Positions 17,170-25,944 of a DNA stretch of 58,196 bases are shown here, piece by piece. The notes beneath the pieces were generated by a model that made no database searches, was not told where the DNA came from, and saw only the letters and a program-made list of their open reading frames with translations. Position 1 is the stretch's first letter; the number at the start of each line of letters is the position of its first letter. This DNA comes from Cupriavidus phytohabitans. GTDB taxonomy: Bacteria; Pseudomonadota; Gammaproteobacteria; Burkholderiales; Burkholderiaceae. Made by a program: the position numbers and the translations under genes. The stretch covers positions 1 through 58,196 of the forward strand of contig NZ_AUFE01000044.1 in the NCBI RefSeq assembly GCF_000426345.1, written 5' to 3'.

Positions 17170-18171
17170 CTATTGCACTTCCAGCAGGATCTTTCCTGCG
17201 ACATCGCCTCGCTCGAGGGCTTCGTGCGCGGCGCAGGCCTGCATCAGCGGGAGCCGTCGCGCGATCATCGGCTTGATCGTTGTGCCCATGGCCGGCCATA
17301 CTCGTGCATGCAGCCATCTGGCGATATCGGCCTTCTCTGTATCCGGCAGGGGGCGCAGCAAAGAGCCTGTAACAACCGCTTCCTTGCGCATCAGTTCGCG
17401 CAGCGGAAAGGCGATGTCGGCGTTGCCGCCGGGCGACAGATGCACCACGCGCCCTCTCCTGGCAAGTGCTTCGACGTTCTGGCGGCCGTAGATCGCGCCG
17501 GCCATGTCCAGGATGACGTCGACGCCTTTACCGTCCGTCGCGGCCAGCACATCCTTTTCAAATGGGGCGTTGCGGTAGTTGAACGCTTTCCACGCGCCAA
17601 GCGATTCCGCCATGGCGCATTTGTCGTCGGTGCCGCATGTCGCGTACACCCGGTGGCCAAGCCAGGACAGCATCTGAATCGCCATTGTTCCGACGCCACT
17701 GGTGCCGCCGTGGATCAGGACGGACTCGCCTGGCTGGAGTTTGGCCACATTGAAGAAGTTGTGCACCGTCGTGAACAGTGCCTCCGGCAGGGCTGCCGCA
17801 TCGCGTAGGGACATTGCCGCCGGTACCGGCAGCACTTGTCGGGCATCGGCCAGCGCGTACTCGGCATAGCCGCCGCCATTGACCAGCGCGCAGACCTCGT
17901 CGCCGATCTTGATGTTGACGACTCGCTCGCCAATACGAACCACGACACCGGAGACCTCCAGGCCGGGCACAGAGCTATGAACGTTGTCCGGTCCGCGTCG
18001 GCGCTGATTGACGTCGTGCCGGTTCACGCCGGCACAGACGACCCGGATCAACACATCGTCCGGACCGCAGGCTGGCACGGCCAATTCAACCGGGAGCAGC
18101 ACGTCGGGCCCGCCGGCGGCGGTGATCAGGATGCCGATCTGCTGCTTTGGCACGCTATCGGGAGCATTCAC
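17170..18171 (-). CDS. MDR oxidoreductase, quinone reductase-like
   Basis: A 333-aa zinc-independent medium-chain dehydrogenase/reductase: GroES-like N-terminus with GVNRHDVNQRRR, nucleotide-binding turn HGGTSGVGTMAIQ (about residue 145), and the C-terminal FPLRELMRKEAVVTGSLLR typical of the PIG3/TP53I3-like group. It would reduce quinones with NAD(P)H. The GTG at 18171 is chosen because GCGAGG precedes it; a longer frame from 18279 is unsupported. In the cluster with a flavin hydroxylase and FAH-type hydrolase it may reduce a quinone or maleyl-type intermediate; that is inference. Confidence 0.83.
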   Translation of the reverse strand: MNAPDSVPKQQIGILITAAGGPDVLLPVELAVPACGPDDVLIRVVCAGVNRHDVNQRRRGPDNVHSSVPGLEVSGVVVRIGERVVNIKIGDEVCALVNGGGYAEYALADARQVLPVPAAMSLRDAAALPEALFTTVHNFFNVAKLQPGESVLIHGGTSGVGTMAIQMLSWLGHRVYATCGTDDKCAMAESLGAWKAFNYRNAPFEKDVLAATDGKGVDVILDMAGAIYGRQNVEALARRGRVVHLSPGGNADIAFPLRELMRKEAVVTGSLLRPLPDTEKADIARWLHARVWPAMGTTIKPMIARRLPLMQACAAHEALERGDVAGKILLEVQ

Positions 18172-18382
18172 GTCTACCTCGCTTATGAGAATGTGGGAAA
18201 AAAAGGGGGCCTGATCGCTACGCAAGCGGTCATGTGTAACTACAGGGGGCGGCATTGATTGCCCGACGGGACGGGACATCCGGTCGGCGCAGATGTACAG
18301 CCGGGCCTCCTGAGCAGGCGAGGACGGCGGGGTGATCCGGTGATGGCCGCGGCGGCCGGTACCGGCATCGTCCCCGTTTCTC

Positions 18383-19729
18383 TTATCTCCCGGCTACGCC
18401 GACGGGATCGAGCGCGCTCGCGTCGGCCTTGTAGCTCCGGTGGAGAAGCAGTATGAAAACGGCGGCCAGCGCCAGCACCCCGCCGAACAGCCGGTAAAGC
18501 AGAGAAGGCGTCCAGCCTAGCGTCAGCATGTACCCGGTCCAGACCGGCACGAACACAGAGACGGCGCGCCCGAAGCCGATCATCAGGCCGACTGCGGTGC
18601 CACGCACGATCGCGGGGTACATCTGCGGGCTGACTGCGTAGAAGGCGGCCACGCCGCCGCTGGCGACGAGCCCGACCAGTACCGAGAGTGGCACCGCCAG
18701 GTCGAGGTTCTTGAAATGAGAGGCGTAGAGCGTATAGACCACAGCACCGCCGAGCAAAATCAGGGCTGTAACCAGCAGCGGCCGCAGCTTGAGCGAGAGC
18801 GCGGCGAATACAAGCGCGCCGGCGACGCCGCCGATCATGATCAGCATACCGACGCGAATGCCAAGCGCCGGGCTTCCGCTCACGTCGGCGATCAGTTTTG
18901 CGGTCCAGGTGTTGGCAAAGTAGAAGGCGGCGATCAGTCCGGCATAGCCCAGCCAAAGATAGGCGGTGCGACGCAGCATGGCGCCGCCGAAGATCGCTCG
19001 CACGGCCACGGCGATGGCCGGCCCATCGTCCCTGCGCGAGGGGGCTGGCAGGGCCGAGGCACGCGGATAGCCTAGACGTTCGGCGATCTCGTTGTACTTC
19101 TCCAGTGCGTGCTTGGGACGCCGCTCGATCAGGTAATAGACGGACTCCGGCAACAGAGGGAAGACGATGGCCATCATCGCCAGGGTGAGAAGCCCGCCGA
19201 AGGCGAGCGGGCCGCGCCAGCCGTAATGAGCAACCAGCGGCGCAATGGCGCTGCCCGCGAGCGCGGATCCCAGCGGCAGCCCAATGCCGTAGAGCCCCAT
19301 TACGACACCCCTGCGCTTCTCCGAGCTGTACTCCGACACCAGGACGTTGATACTGGAGATGACACCGCCGATGAAGAGTCCAGCGAAGGCACGGAACAGG
19401 ATCAGTTCTATCAGCTTCTCGGAGCGGGCGGAAAGCAGCATCCCGCCGCTGATCATCAGCAAGCAAAGCAGGATATGCGATCGCCGGCCAATGCGGTCCG
19501 CCAGCGGCGAGATCACCACGGCACCGACCGCCATACCCAGCACGCTCGCACTGAGCAGATAGCCGACCTCTACCGGGCAGAGCATCCAGGCCTTAGCTAA
19601 ATGGGGCATGACAAAGGGCATGACGATGATCTCGTAGCCGTCGATCATGGTCAGCATGATGCAGATGCCGACCACGGCAATCTGCTGCCATCGCATCGGA
19701 CGGCTGTGTATGGCTTGTCGGATGTCCAT
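18383..19729 (-). CDS. MFS transporter, aromatic acid:H+ symporter-like
   Basis: A 448-aa inner-membrane protein with about 12 hydrophobic segments, the usual size for the AAHS family. The first helix carries MLTMIDGYEI, matching the conserved D-G-Y/F-D motif of benzoate/4-hydroxybenzoate permeases, and the first cytoplasmic loop has the MFS motif SPLADRIGRR; VMGLYGIGLPLGS lies in the fourth to fifth helix region. It probably imports an aromatic or other organic acid with protons. It lies between the FAH-type hydrolase and the MDR gene on the minus strand, which supports a substrate-uptake role for the cluster. Confidence 0.85.
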   Translation of the reverse strand: MDIRQAIHSRPMRWQQIAVVGICIMLTMIDGYEIIVMPFVMPHLAKAWMLCPVEVGYLLSASVLGMAVGAVVISPLADRIGRRSHILLCLLMISGGMLLSARSEKLIELILFRAFAGLFIGGVISSINVLVSEYSSEKRRGVVMGLYGIGLPLGSALAGSAIAPLVAHYGWRGPLAFGGLLTLAMMAIVFPLLPESVYYLIERRPKHALEKYNEIAERLGYPRASALPAPSRRDDGPAIAVAVRAIFGGAMLRRTAYLWLGYAGLIAAFYFANTWTAKLIADVSGSPALGIRVGMLIMIGGVAGALVFAALSLKLRPLLVTALILLGGAVVYTLYASHFKNLDLAVPLSVLVGLVASGGVAAFYAVSPQMYPAIVRGTAVGLMIGFGRAVSVFVPVWTGYMLTLGWTPSLLYRLFGGVLALAAVFILLLHRSYKADASALDPVGVAGR

Positions 19730-19901
19730 ATCCGTGTCTCCCTATATCTTGTGAGCGCTCTTTTTGGAGGGTGCGAGCGCCCCCGCGCTGTCTATTCGCG
19801 TTTGGAATTGGCTTCAGTTGCTAATGCGGGGCGCCAACTAATGAGGCACCGGGGCGGGATGCGTCGCACCAGCCTTATCGCAGACCGCCCGATGGGTAGG
19901 G

Positions 19902-20747
19902 TTACTCGGCGCGAATGTGGTTGCGGAGGATGCCCAGCTTGCTCACTTCTACCTCGACCACGTCGCCGTCGCGCATGAAAACCGGCGGATTGCGCTTGGC
20001 GCCGACGCCACCCGGCGTGCCGGTGACGATCACATCGCCCGGCACGAGCGTGACGAAGCTGGAGCAATAGGCGATCAGGGTGGGGATCGAGAAGATCAGC
20101 ATGTCTGTGGTGGCATGCTGCATGACCTGACCGTTCAGGCGGGTCTCGAGCGTCAGCACCTCGTTCTCGCCGATCTCGTCGACCGTGACCAATGTCGGGC
20201 CGAAGCCGCCGGTCGACTCAAAGTTCTTGCCGGGGCCCCATTGCGAGGTATGCAACTGCCAGTCGCGGATGCTGCCGTCGTTGTAGCAGGCGAAGCCGGC
20301 AATGTGCTGGTAAGCCTGGTCCTCGGCGATACGGCGGCCGCCCTTGCCGATCACGACCGCGATCTCGCCTTCGTAGTCGAGGCGATCCGATTCCGGCGGC
20401 AGAACGATGGACTGCTCATGACCCACCTGCGATGCGGCGACACGCATGAAGATGGTCGGACGCTCGGTGCGCTGCTTTTTTGTTTCCTGCACATGCTCGT
20501 CATAGTTGAGCCCTGCGCACAGGATCTTGTCGGGATCCGCCACTACGGGTCGGAAGGCCTCGAATTTCGCCAGGTCGAAGTCGGCCGGCGACTTCGACGC
20601 AAGCTCTTTGATGGCATCGATGCCGACCTGGCGAAGAGCCGCGCCGAGGTCGGTCAGATTGAGGCGCGCGCCAAGATCCACCACACCTTCATTGACGATG
20701 GCGCCGAAGCTGTTGGCGCCTTTACGAGAAAAGCTGATGAGTTTCAT
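19902..20747 (-). CDS. Fumarylacetoacetate hydrolase-family protein
   Basis: A 281-aa FAH-superfamily enzyme. It contains KILCAGLNYDEHVQE, the metal-site DYEGEIAVVIGK (two acidic ligands), DWQ followed by GKNFESTGGFGP, and the closing VTGTPGGVG. These enzymes hydrolyse or decarboxylate C-C bonds in diketo acids such as fumarylpyruvate, or isomerise homoprotocatechuate intermediates. Length and motifs suit an acylpyruvase or 2-hydroxyhepta-diene-dioate-type enzyme. It sits 101 bases after a flavin hydroxylase, which suggests that it acts after ring hydroxylation and cleavage. The exact substrate is not determinable. Confidence 0.86.
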   Translation of the reverse strand: MKLISFSRKGANSFGAIVNEGVVDLGARLNLTDLGAALRQVGIDAIKELASKSPADFDLAKFEAFRPVVADPDKILCAGLNYDEHVQETKKQRTERPTIFMRVAASQVGHEQSIVLPPESDRLDYEGEIAVVIGKGGRRIAEDQAYQHIAGFACYNDGSIRDWQLHTSQWGPGKNFESTGGFGPTLVTVDEIGENEVLTLETRLNGQVMQHATTDMLIFSIPTLIAYCSSFVTLVPGDVIVTGTPGGVGAKRNPPVFMRDGDVVEVEVSKLGILRNHIRAE

Positions 20748-20848
20748 CGATGTATCTCCAATTTCAGACTAGTCGTACTGGGGTAAAAGAAGACGCCGCT
20801 AGCGTGACCCTGTGCGGCTCGGGCGTCTCGAATAAGAGATCGCACTGC

Positions 20849-22366
20849 TTAGCAGGCCGCGGCTGCCGCCTGCGGTGCTTGTTCCTCGTGGAAAATTCGG
20901 GCGAGACGTGCCAGAAGCGCTTGCAGCTGCGGAACGTCCGATGCCGTGCCGAAGACGTAGCGGTCCGGGCGGATCACGACGGCGCCTGCATTCAGCTCGT
21001 CCAGGCAGGCCAGCGTTTCGGCGCTTGCGTCTTCCACGACGGCAAGTGGGTAGGGCAACAGTGCGTGCAGGGCCTGGCAGGAGTCGGCGGTGAGCAGTTC
21101 CGGTCTGGCGAGGACGACGAAAGATTGGCCGGTAACCGTATCCAGGCGCCGGCCTGAAGCCAGCAAGGGCTGGGCGGCGACGACCCCACTGGCCGGCTCG
21201 GCTAGGCGGAGTCCGCTCTGGCCCAAGCGCGGACTTAGGCTGCGCAGCATCCGCGGCGCTGTGGCTAGCGCGCTGTCGCGTTCGGCGACTTCGGCCGGTT
21301 CCCTGGCCTGGATAATGCGTCCCAGTTCCACCGCCAGACTGATGTATTCGCTGACGTGCGGTGCGCGCTCGTCCTGGTAGGTATCGAGCAAGGCATCAGC
21401 TGCGCCCTGGCGAAGGATCGCCGACAGCTTCCATCCCAAGTTGGCAGCATCCCGGATGCCGGCGCATAGACCCTGACCAAGGAAGGGCGGCGTCTGGTGC
21501 GCGGAATCTCCCGCCAGCAATAGCCGGCCGCGGCGCCAGCGCTGTGCGACCAGCGCGTGGAAGGTATACACGACGGCGCGCTCGAGCTCAGCATCCTCCG
21601 GCTTCATCCAGCGTTCGATCAGGGACCATACCGTCTCTGGTCGCGCCATCTCGGCAGCATCCTCGCCGGGATGCAGCATGATCTCGAAGCGCCGGCGCTC
21701 ACCTACACCACGCACATAAGTTGCGGGGCGGGCCGGGTCACAGAACTGCACGCTGTAATCGCCCAACGCTGACCATGGGCGCTTGAGCACAGCATCGAAG
21801 ACCAGCCAGCGCTCATGCAGGCCGAGATCCTCCATCTCGCCGCCGATCAGGCGGCGTACCAGCGAACGCGCGCCATCGGCTCCCACCACGTAGGCGGCCT
21901 CAATAGCTTCCAGCTTGCCGCGGCTGAGGTCTTCGTACTTGACCGTGACATGGCTGTCGGACTCTTCGATTGCGTACACCTCGCTGCGCAGATGCACGGT
22001 GACGTTGCGTCGGCCGGACAGGCGGGCGCGCAGGGTGTGCTCCAAATCGGGCTGGTGGAAGCGATAGCTCGAATGCCAGCCCTGCGCGCCGATTTCCTGT
22101 GGGCGGGGCCAATCCACCAACAGTTGCCCGCCGGCATTCACGAATTTCATGCCAGGCGAAACATGGCAAGCGGCGCCGACATCCTGCGCGACCCCGATCG
22201 TATCGAAGACGCGCATGCACTCAGCGTCGAAGTGCACTGCGCGCGGAAGCGCGTACGGCGCCGCCTCCCGCTCCAGCACCGCGACCGTGAGCCCATACGT
22301 TGCCAGCAGGTTGGCCAACGTTGCGCCGACAGGGCCTAGCCCGATGACCGCTACATCAAACATCAT
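20849..22366 (-). CDS. FAD-dependent aromatic hydroxylase (MhpA/PheA type)
   Basis: A 505-aa class A flavin monooxygenase. It has the FAD dinucleotide motif GLGPVG (residues 9-14), the DG motif VGADGARS (about 163) and the GD motif GDSAHQTPPFLGQG (about 288), followed by a C-terminal thioredoxin-like region as in 3-(3-hydroxyphenyl)propionate hydroxylase. It should hydroxylate a phenolic ring with NAD(P)H and O2. The start follows GGAGACGGTAG. It is the first minus-strand gene from a divergent promoter region with the VOC gene, in which two TATCA-N5-TGATA-like dyads lie, so it is probably controlled by the IclR protein encoded at 23137. Confidence 0.87.
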   Translation of the reverse strand: MMFDVAVIGLGPVGATLANLLATYGLTVAVLEREAAPYALPRAVHFDAECMRVFDTIGVAQDVGAACHVSPGMKFVNAGGQLLVDWPRPQEIGAQGWHSSYRFHQPDLEHTLRARLSGRRNVTVHLRSEVYAIEESDSHVTVKYEDLSRGKLEAIEAAYVVGADGARSLVRRLIGGEMEDLGLHERWLVFDAVLKRPWSALGDYSVQFCDPARPATYVRGVGERRRFEIMLHPGEDAAEMARPETVWSLIERWMKPEDAELERAVVYTFHALVAQRWRRGRLLLAGDSAHQTPPFLGQGLCAGIRDAANLGWKLSAILRQGAADALLDTYQDERAPHVSEYISLAVELGRIIQAREPAEVAERDSALATAPRMLRSLSPRLGQSGLRLAEPASGVVAAQPLLASGRRLDTVTGQSFVVLARPELLTADSCQALHALLPYPLAVVEDASAETLACLDELNAGAVVIRPDRYVFGTASDVPQLQALLARLARIFHEEQAPQAAAAAC

Positions 22367-22388
22367 CTACCGTCTCCGAATCTATGAC

Positions 22389-22403
22389 TATCAAAATGTG
22401 ATA
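22389..22403. promoter_or_regulatory. Dyad operator candidate 1, TATCA-N5-TGATA
   Basis: A perfect 5-bp inverted repeat with 5-bp spacer, 23 bases upstream of the flavin hydroxylase start. The same core recurs 61 bp away in front of the divergent VOC gene, an arrangement expected for a dimeric IclR-type regulator acting on both promoters. The surrounding DNA is AT-rich relative to the genes. Confidence 0.55.
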
Positions 22404-22449
22404 ACAGTACACATTGAAGTTGAGTTGTGTCAATAAAAATGAGCTACAC

Positions 22450-22464
22450 TATCAAAATATGATT
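22450..22464. promoter_or_regulatory. Dyad operator candidate 2, TATCA-N5-TGATT
   Basis: It matches the first site at 14 of 15 positions counting a variable spacer base separately, and lies just before the ribosome binding site of the VOC gene (AAAGGAG at 22466-22472). Binding here would be expected to block that transcript. Confidence 0.55.
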
Positions 22465-22480
22465 TCAAAGGAGATTTGTG

Positions 22481-23029
22481 ATGCGCAAGGGACTGCACTT
22501 CAGCCATGTCGGCATGTACGTCGGGGATCTGCCGGCGATGACCCGCTTCTATACGGAGTTGCTCGATTTCACGATCACGGATTCCGGCAAGTTGAGCGGA
22601 CCGAGCGGACCTCTCGAATTGGTCTTCCTGAGTCGCGATCCAAACGAACACCACCAGATCGTGCTGGCCACGGGGCGGCCGGAGCACGTGTCCTTTAACG
22701 TGATCAACCAGATCTCCCTGCGTGCAGACAGCCTCGCTACGCTGAAGGAGTTGTTCGGGCGTCTGGCCGCGGCCGGCGCAACGGATATCCAGCCGATCAC
22801 GCACGGCAATGCCGTATCGGTCTATGCGCGCGACCCGGAGGGCAATAGGCTGGAGCTGTTCGTCGATACCCCCTGGTATGTCAGCCAGCCGATGCGGGTG
22901 CCGGTTGACTTCTCCCTGGCGGACGACGTGCTGATGGAAGAGATCGAGAAGCACGCCCGCTCGCTGCCCGGATTCGAGCCGCGCGAGGCGTGGCGGGCGC
23001 GCATGGCGAGGAAGATGGGGGTGGCCTGA
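22481..23029 (+). CDS. VOC-family protein (extradiol dioxygenase/glyoxalase fold)
   Basis: A 182-aa protein with two beta-alpha-beta-beta-beta units: it opens FSHVGMYVGDLPAM (metal ligand His9) and later shows EHHQIVLATGRPEHVSFNV and YARDPEGNRLELFVDTPW, where the Glu would be the third ligand. This resembles single-domain type I ring-cleavage dioxygenases (biphenyl-2,3-diol dioxygenase-like). Ring cleavage of the catechol made by the neighbouring hydroxylase is a plausible role, but VOC proteins of this size are functionally diverse. The ATG follows GGAG at eight bases; a GTG three bases upstream is in frame. Confidence 0.8.
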   Translation: MRKGLHFSHVGMYVGDLPAMTRFYTELLDFTITDSGKLSGPSGPLELVFLSRDPNEHHQIVLATGRPEHVSFNVINQISLRADSLATLKELFGRLAAAGATDIQPITHGNAVSVYARDPEGNRLELFVDTPWYVSQPMRVPVDFSLADDVLMEEIEKHARSLPGFEPREAWRARMARKMGVA

Positions 23030-23136
23030 CGGGTGGTGGAGGGCAGGGGCACATTCGCTACAATGTGGGCTGCCTCGGAGCTGCCTCGGTGCCGCTCCCT
23101 TACTCAGCTTGCGTCTTTCCCTTCCGCGCCGCTCCG

Positions 23137-23892
23137 ATGTCAAGTTCGTCCAAGATGCTCTCGATCCTCGATCTCTTTTCGGTCGAGAGCCCGGTGTGGT
23201 CATCGGAAGCCATCTGCTCCGTGATCGGCTGTTCGGCGCCGACCGGCTACCGATATCTGCGCGAACTGGTGGAAGCCGGCCTGTTGGCACGTCTGGGCAA
23301 CGGTAGCTATACGCTGGGACCCAGGGTGATGACGTTGGACTATCAGCTGCGCACAGTGGACCCGTTCTTCCGTATAGGGCAGCCTCTAATGCGGGAGCTA
23401 TCAGAACAGACCGGCTGCGATTGCGTAATGACTCGAATCTTCGACGAGGAGATCGTCGATACCCATCGGGAGAGCACGAGCGGGGGCTGGAACCTGGCCT
23501 ATGGACGAGGCCGGCCGAGGCCGCTATTCAAGGGGGCTGCACCCAAAGTCATCCTGGCGACGCAGACGCGCGCCCGGCTCGCGCGGTTGTTCGAGAAACA
23601 TGCAGCCGAAATCTGCGAGGCCGGCATGGGAAGCACGTTCGATGAGTTCTGGCGTAGCATGCAGCGCATCCGTAAGGCAGGCCATTACGTATCGCGGGGC
23701 GAACTCGAGGCGCAAATGAGTTCGATCGGGGTGCCGTTGTTCGCCACCGGTCCTCAGGCGATCGGTGCGCTGGGGTTGGTGGCGCCCCTCAGCCGCTTCG
23801 AATTCATGGACCAGGAAAAACTGCTCGAGCGATTGAAGGCGACCGCGGAGAAGATCTCCGACGCCGTCGCTGAACAGGCCTTGATCACCTAG
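23137..23892 (+). CDS. IclR-family transcriptional regulator
   Basis: A 251-aa regulator: an N-terminal winged helix-turn-helix (residues 5-60, with SAPTGYRYLRELVEAGLL as recognition region) and the IclR effector-binding domain (FRIGQPLMRELSEQTGCDC and the end SRFEF). It is somewhat divergent in the GLPL-like region (RPLFKGAAPKVILA). It is 107 bases downstream of the VOC gene and likely to bind the paired dyads at 22389 and 22450. The start is uncertain: no strong ribosome site precedes 23137, but translation from further upstream would overlap the VOC gene. Confidence 0.84.
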   Translation: MSSSSKMLSILDLFSVESPVWSSEAICSVIGCSAPTGYRYLRELVEAGLLARLGNGSYTLGPRVMTLDYQLRTVDPFFRIGQPLMRELSEQTGCDCVMTRIFDEEIVDTHRESTSGGWNLAYGRGRPRPLFKGAAPKVILATQTRARLARLFEKHAAEICEAGMGSTFDEFWRSMQRIRKAGHYVSRGELEAQMSSIGVPLFATGPQAIGALGLVAPLSRFEFMDQEKLLERLKATAEKISDAVAEQALIT

Positions 23893-23929
23893 CGGGATCG
23901 CGGGCCGGGATGCGGTGCCGGCGGCAACC

Positions 23930-24325
23930 ATGGTAGACGACATGCAAGAAGCACTTCAACGCGCCATCGAAGCCGCTGAGCGCGCCCGCTGTGAGGCAAC
24001 ATTGAACGACAACTGGGCGGCCCTGCAGAAGATCCTGGCCGATCGGCTGACCTTTATCCATTCGACCGGAGTGTTGCACGACAAGCCCGCCTATCTCGAG
24101 TTCCTAGCCAGCAAGATCAAGACCCAAAGGATCTGGCGACCGGAACCGCCAAGCTACCGGCTGGCGAACGGCGCGGTGCTGGCCGTCGGTCCAGTCGAGC
24201 AGGAGCTGCAGCGCCGCACCGATGCCGGCACGGTCAGCGTCAGCGGATGGACTTCGCAGCTCTGGGTGCCCATTGGCGAGGTGTGGACACTCATCCATCA
24301 GCACTCGACGAAGCGTACGGAATAA
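23930..24325 (+). CDS. NTF2-like (SnoaL/DUF4440-type) small protein
   Basis: A 131-aa protein with the nuclear-transport-factor-2-like pattern: an N-terminal helix rich in Glu/Arg, then LNDNWAALQKILADRLTFIHSTG and a beta-rich end with WTLIHQHST. Proteins of this fold act as small ketosteroid-isomerase-like enzymes or lyases, or bind ligands. It follows the IclR gene by 37 bases, so it is probably part of the same transcript. The ATG at 23930 is chosen; a GTG five codons upstream is also in frame. Its 3' end is 12 bases from an ISL3 remnant. Confidence 0.7.
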   Translation: MVDDMQEALQRAIEAAERARCEATLNDNWAALQKILADRLTFIHSTGVLHDKPAYLEFLASKIKTQRIWRPEPPSYRLANGAVLAVGPVEQELQRRTDAGTVSVSGWTSQLWVPIGEVWTLIHQHSTKRTE

Positions 24326-24337
24326 TAAATTTTTGGT

Positions 24338-24769
24338 TCATCGCCGAATTCCGGGCCAGAACCGCCTGGCGTAGCCGCGGTGCCGGTAGTCCCACAGGGT
24401 CTTGAGATCGTCCTTGAGCACGTAGACCGTCATCAGCGCCTTGTTGGCCGCCAGAAGCTCTTCGAGCCGGATCTGGTCGGCCTCTCGTTTGACGTTCTCC
24501 CGGTTGCGTGGCAGCAGCCAGCGCGAGGATTTGACCACCTTGCGCGCCGCCCGGTCACCGCGCAGACGGTTCGCCTCGTCCACTCGAACTCTGTCGATGA
24601 CCTCCCGCCCGTACTTGGCTACCACATGGAACAGGTCATAGACCACCTCGGCTTGCGGGCAATGCATGCGCACCTCCGGATCGTAGGCGGTGTTCATATC
24701 CATGACGGCTGCACGTAGCCTGGCACATCCCTCAGGGCCGAGCAGCTCGAAGAACGGGCGGATACCCAT
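24338..24769 (-). mobile_element. ISL3-family transposase remnant with internal deletion
   Basis: The frame reads FFELLGPEGCARLRAAVMDM, then NTAYDPEVRMHCPQAEVVYD and LFHVVAKYGREVIDRVR, the conserved DDE core of ISL3 transposases (Asp in AVMDM and in YDLFH). The zinc-finger and helix-turn-helix N-terminus is missing. After LWDYRHRGYARRFW the sequence jumps to PGIRR and stop; family members from memory have about 70-80 more residues here, including the GINNRIKVIKR motif, and end in a similar AFPG tail. So both 5' truncation and internal deletion are likely. It is wedged with only 12-13 bases to each flanking gene. Confidence 0.75.
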
Positions 24770-24782
24770 TACGTTGCCTCTT

Positions 24783-25931
24783 TTAGTGCTTCCTTAGACC
24801 GATCGTTAGCCTGGTGCCGGCAGCCACCATTATCCCTGCGGCCCAGAACACGCCCGCAGTGCCGATCAAGGAACCGGCTACGCCGGAGACCATGGGGATA
24901 CCGACGCTCGACACGTTGATCACTATCACGCGCATCGCGACCGCTTCCCCATAGCGGTGCGCAGGCGCTAACCGGTGCAGGAGGCTCATGACCATCGGCT
25001 GCACACTGCCGAGGCAGAAACCGAGTAGTGCGGAGCACACACCCATAGCCAACGGCGCATACATTAGTGGGTACATTCCGAAAAGGATGGCGGTGGCAGT
25101 CATTGCCCCGACTAGTACGGCCCATTCGCGCAGATGTGTCAGCACCAGCGGTGTCAGTAGTCGTACGGCTGCGGCGCCGATGCCAAAGGCACCCAGGATG
25201 CTGCCGATAACCGCAGCTGACAGGCCGTGCTCGTGCCCCAGCAATGGAACCACGAAAGTGTGCACGTCCCAGCATGACGCCAGCAACCATGTGACGATGA
25301 GGAGCCGTCGCAGGCCGGGATCGCGCCAGAGGTTCCAGATACTGCCTGGGCGACCAACCGCCTCCGGTGATATGGACTCGTGACCGCCCACGCCTCGCAC
25401 GGCTAGCCACGCTAGCAGCGGCAGTGTCGCCATCGCCAGGAAGGCGGCGTGAAACCCCGAGCTATCGATCACGACCCCGGCTACGAACGGCCCCAGGACA
25501 TTGGATAGGGCCAGACCTATCGCAAGCCAGGAAAACGCATTCTTGAGTGCGGCCGGGCCGCTGACGATACGCGGAGTGTGGCGCTGAACCGCAATGATGG
25601 CGACACCGCCTGCACCACCTGTGAGCACTGCGCTGACGCACAGCACCGGGAATATCGGCCATGCAGCCGCAAGGGCACAGCCGAAGACGGCTAGCGCTAC
25701 AGATCGCAGGATCGGTCCCTTGAGCCCATGTCGCTCGCAGTACCGGCCCGCTGGCAGTGCGAGGAAAACCTGGGAAAGGGCGAACAGCGCGATCAGGCAT
25801 CCCACTGCCTCCTCGCCTTTGGCCACGCGCAGCGACATGGTCATCCGCATGCCTGCGACGCACGCGTTGAGGAATAGCTGAGTGAGCATCAGCCGCGCCA
25901 GTTCGCTGGCTTGACTATGGAGACGAGACAC
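24783..25931 (-). CDS. MFS transporter
   Basis: A 382-aa multi-spanning membrane protein with about 11-12 hydrophobic segments and MFS-like loop motifs (LPAGRYCERHGLKGP after helix 2; PAHRYGEAVAMR before the last helices). The family resembles drug/metabolite MFS efflux or uptake carriers; the substrate is unknown. It follows the flavin oxidase gene by 13 bases and is surely co-transcribed with it, so it may move the oxidase's substrate. The start is uncertain: GTG at 25931 keeps the full N-terminus but lacks a good ribosome site; ATG at 25889 is an alternative. Confidence 0.78.
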   Translation of the reverse strand: MSRLHSQASELARLMLTQLFLNACVAGMRMTMSLRVAKGEEAVGCLIALFALSQVFLALPAGRYCERHGLKGPILRSVALAVFGCALAAAWPIFPVLCVSAVLTGGAGGVAIIAVQRHTPRIVSGPAALKNAFSWLAIGLALSNVLGPFVAGVVIDSSGFHAAFLAMATLPLLAWLAVRGVGGHESISPEAVGRPGSIWNLWRDPGLRRLLIVTWLLASCWDVHTFVVPLLGHEHGLSAAVIGSILGAFGIGAAAVRLLTPLVLTHLREWAVLVGAMTATAILFGMYPLMYAPLAMGVCSALLGFCLGSVQPMVMSLLHRLAPAHRYGEAVAMRVIVINVSSVGIPMVSGVAGSLIGTAGVFWAAGIMVAAGTRLTIGLRKH

Positions 25932-25944
25932 GGGGTGGTGGACT

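Noticed and set aside
18240..19466. 408-codon frame inside the MFS gene on the same strand
   Set aside because: Arg-rich alternate frame; the 448-aa frame has transmembrane helices and MFS motifs.
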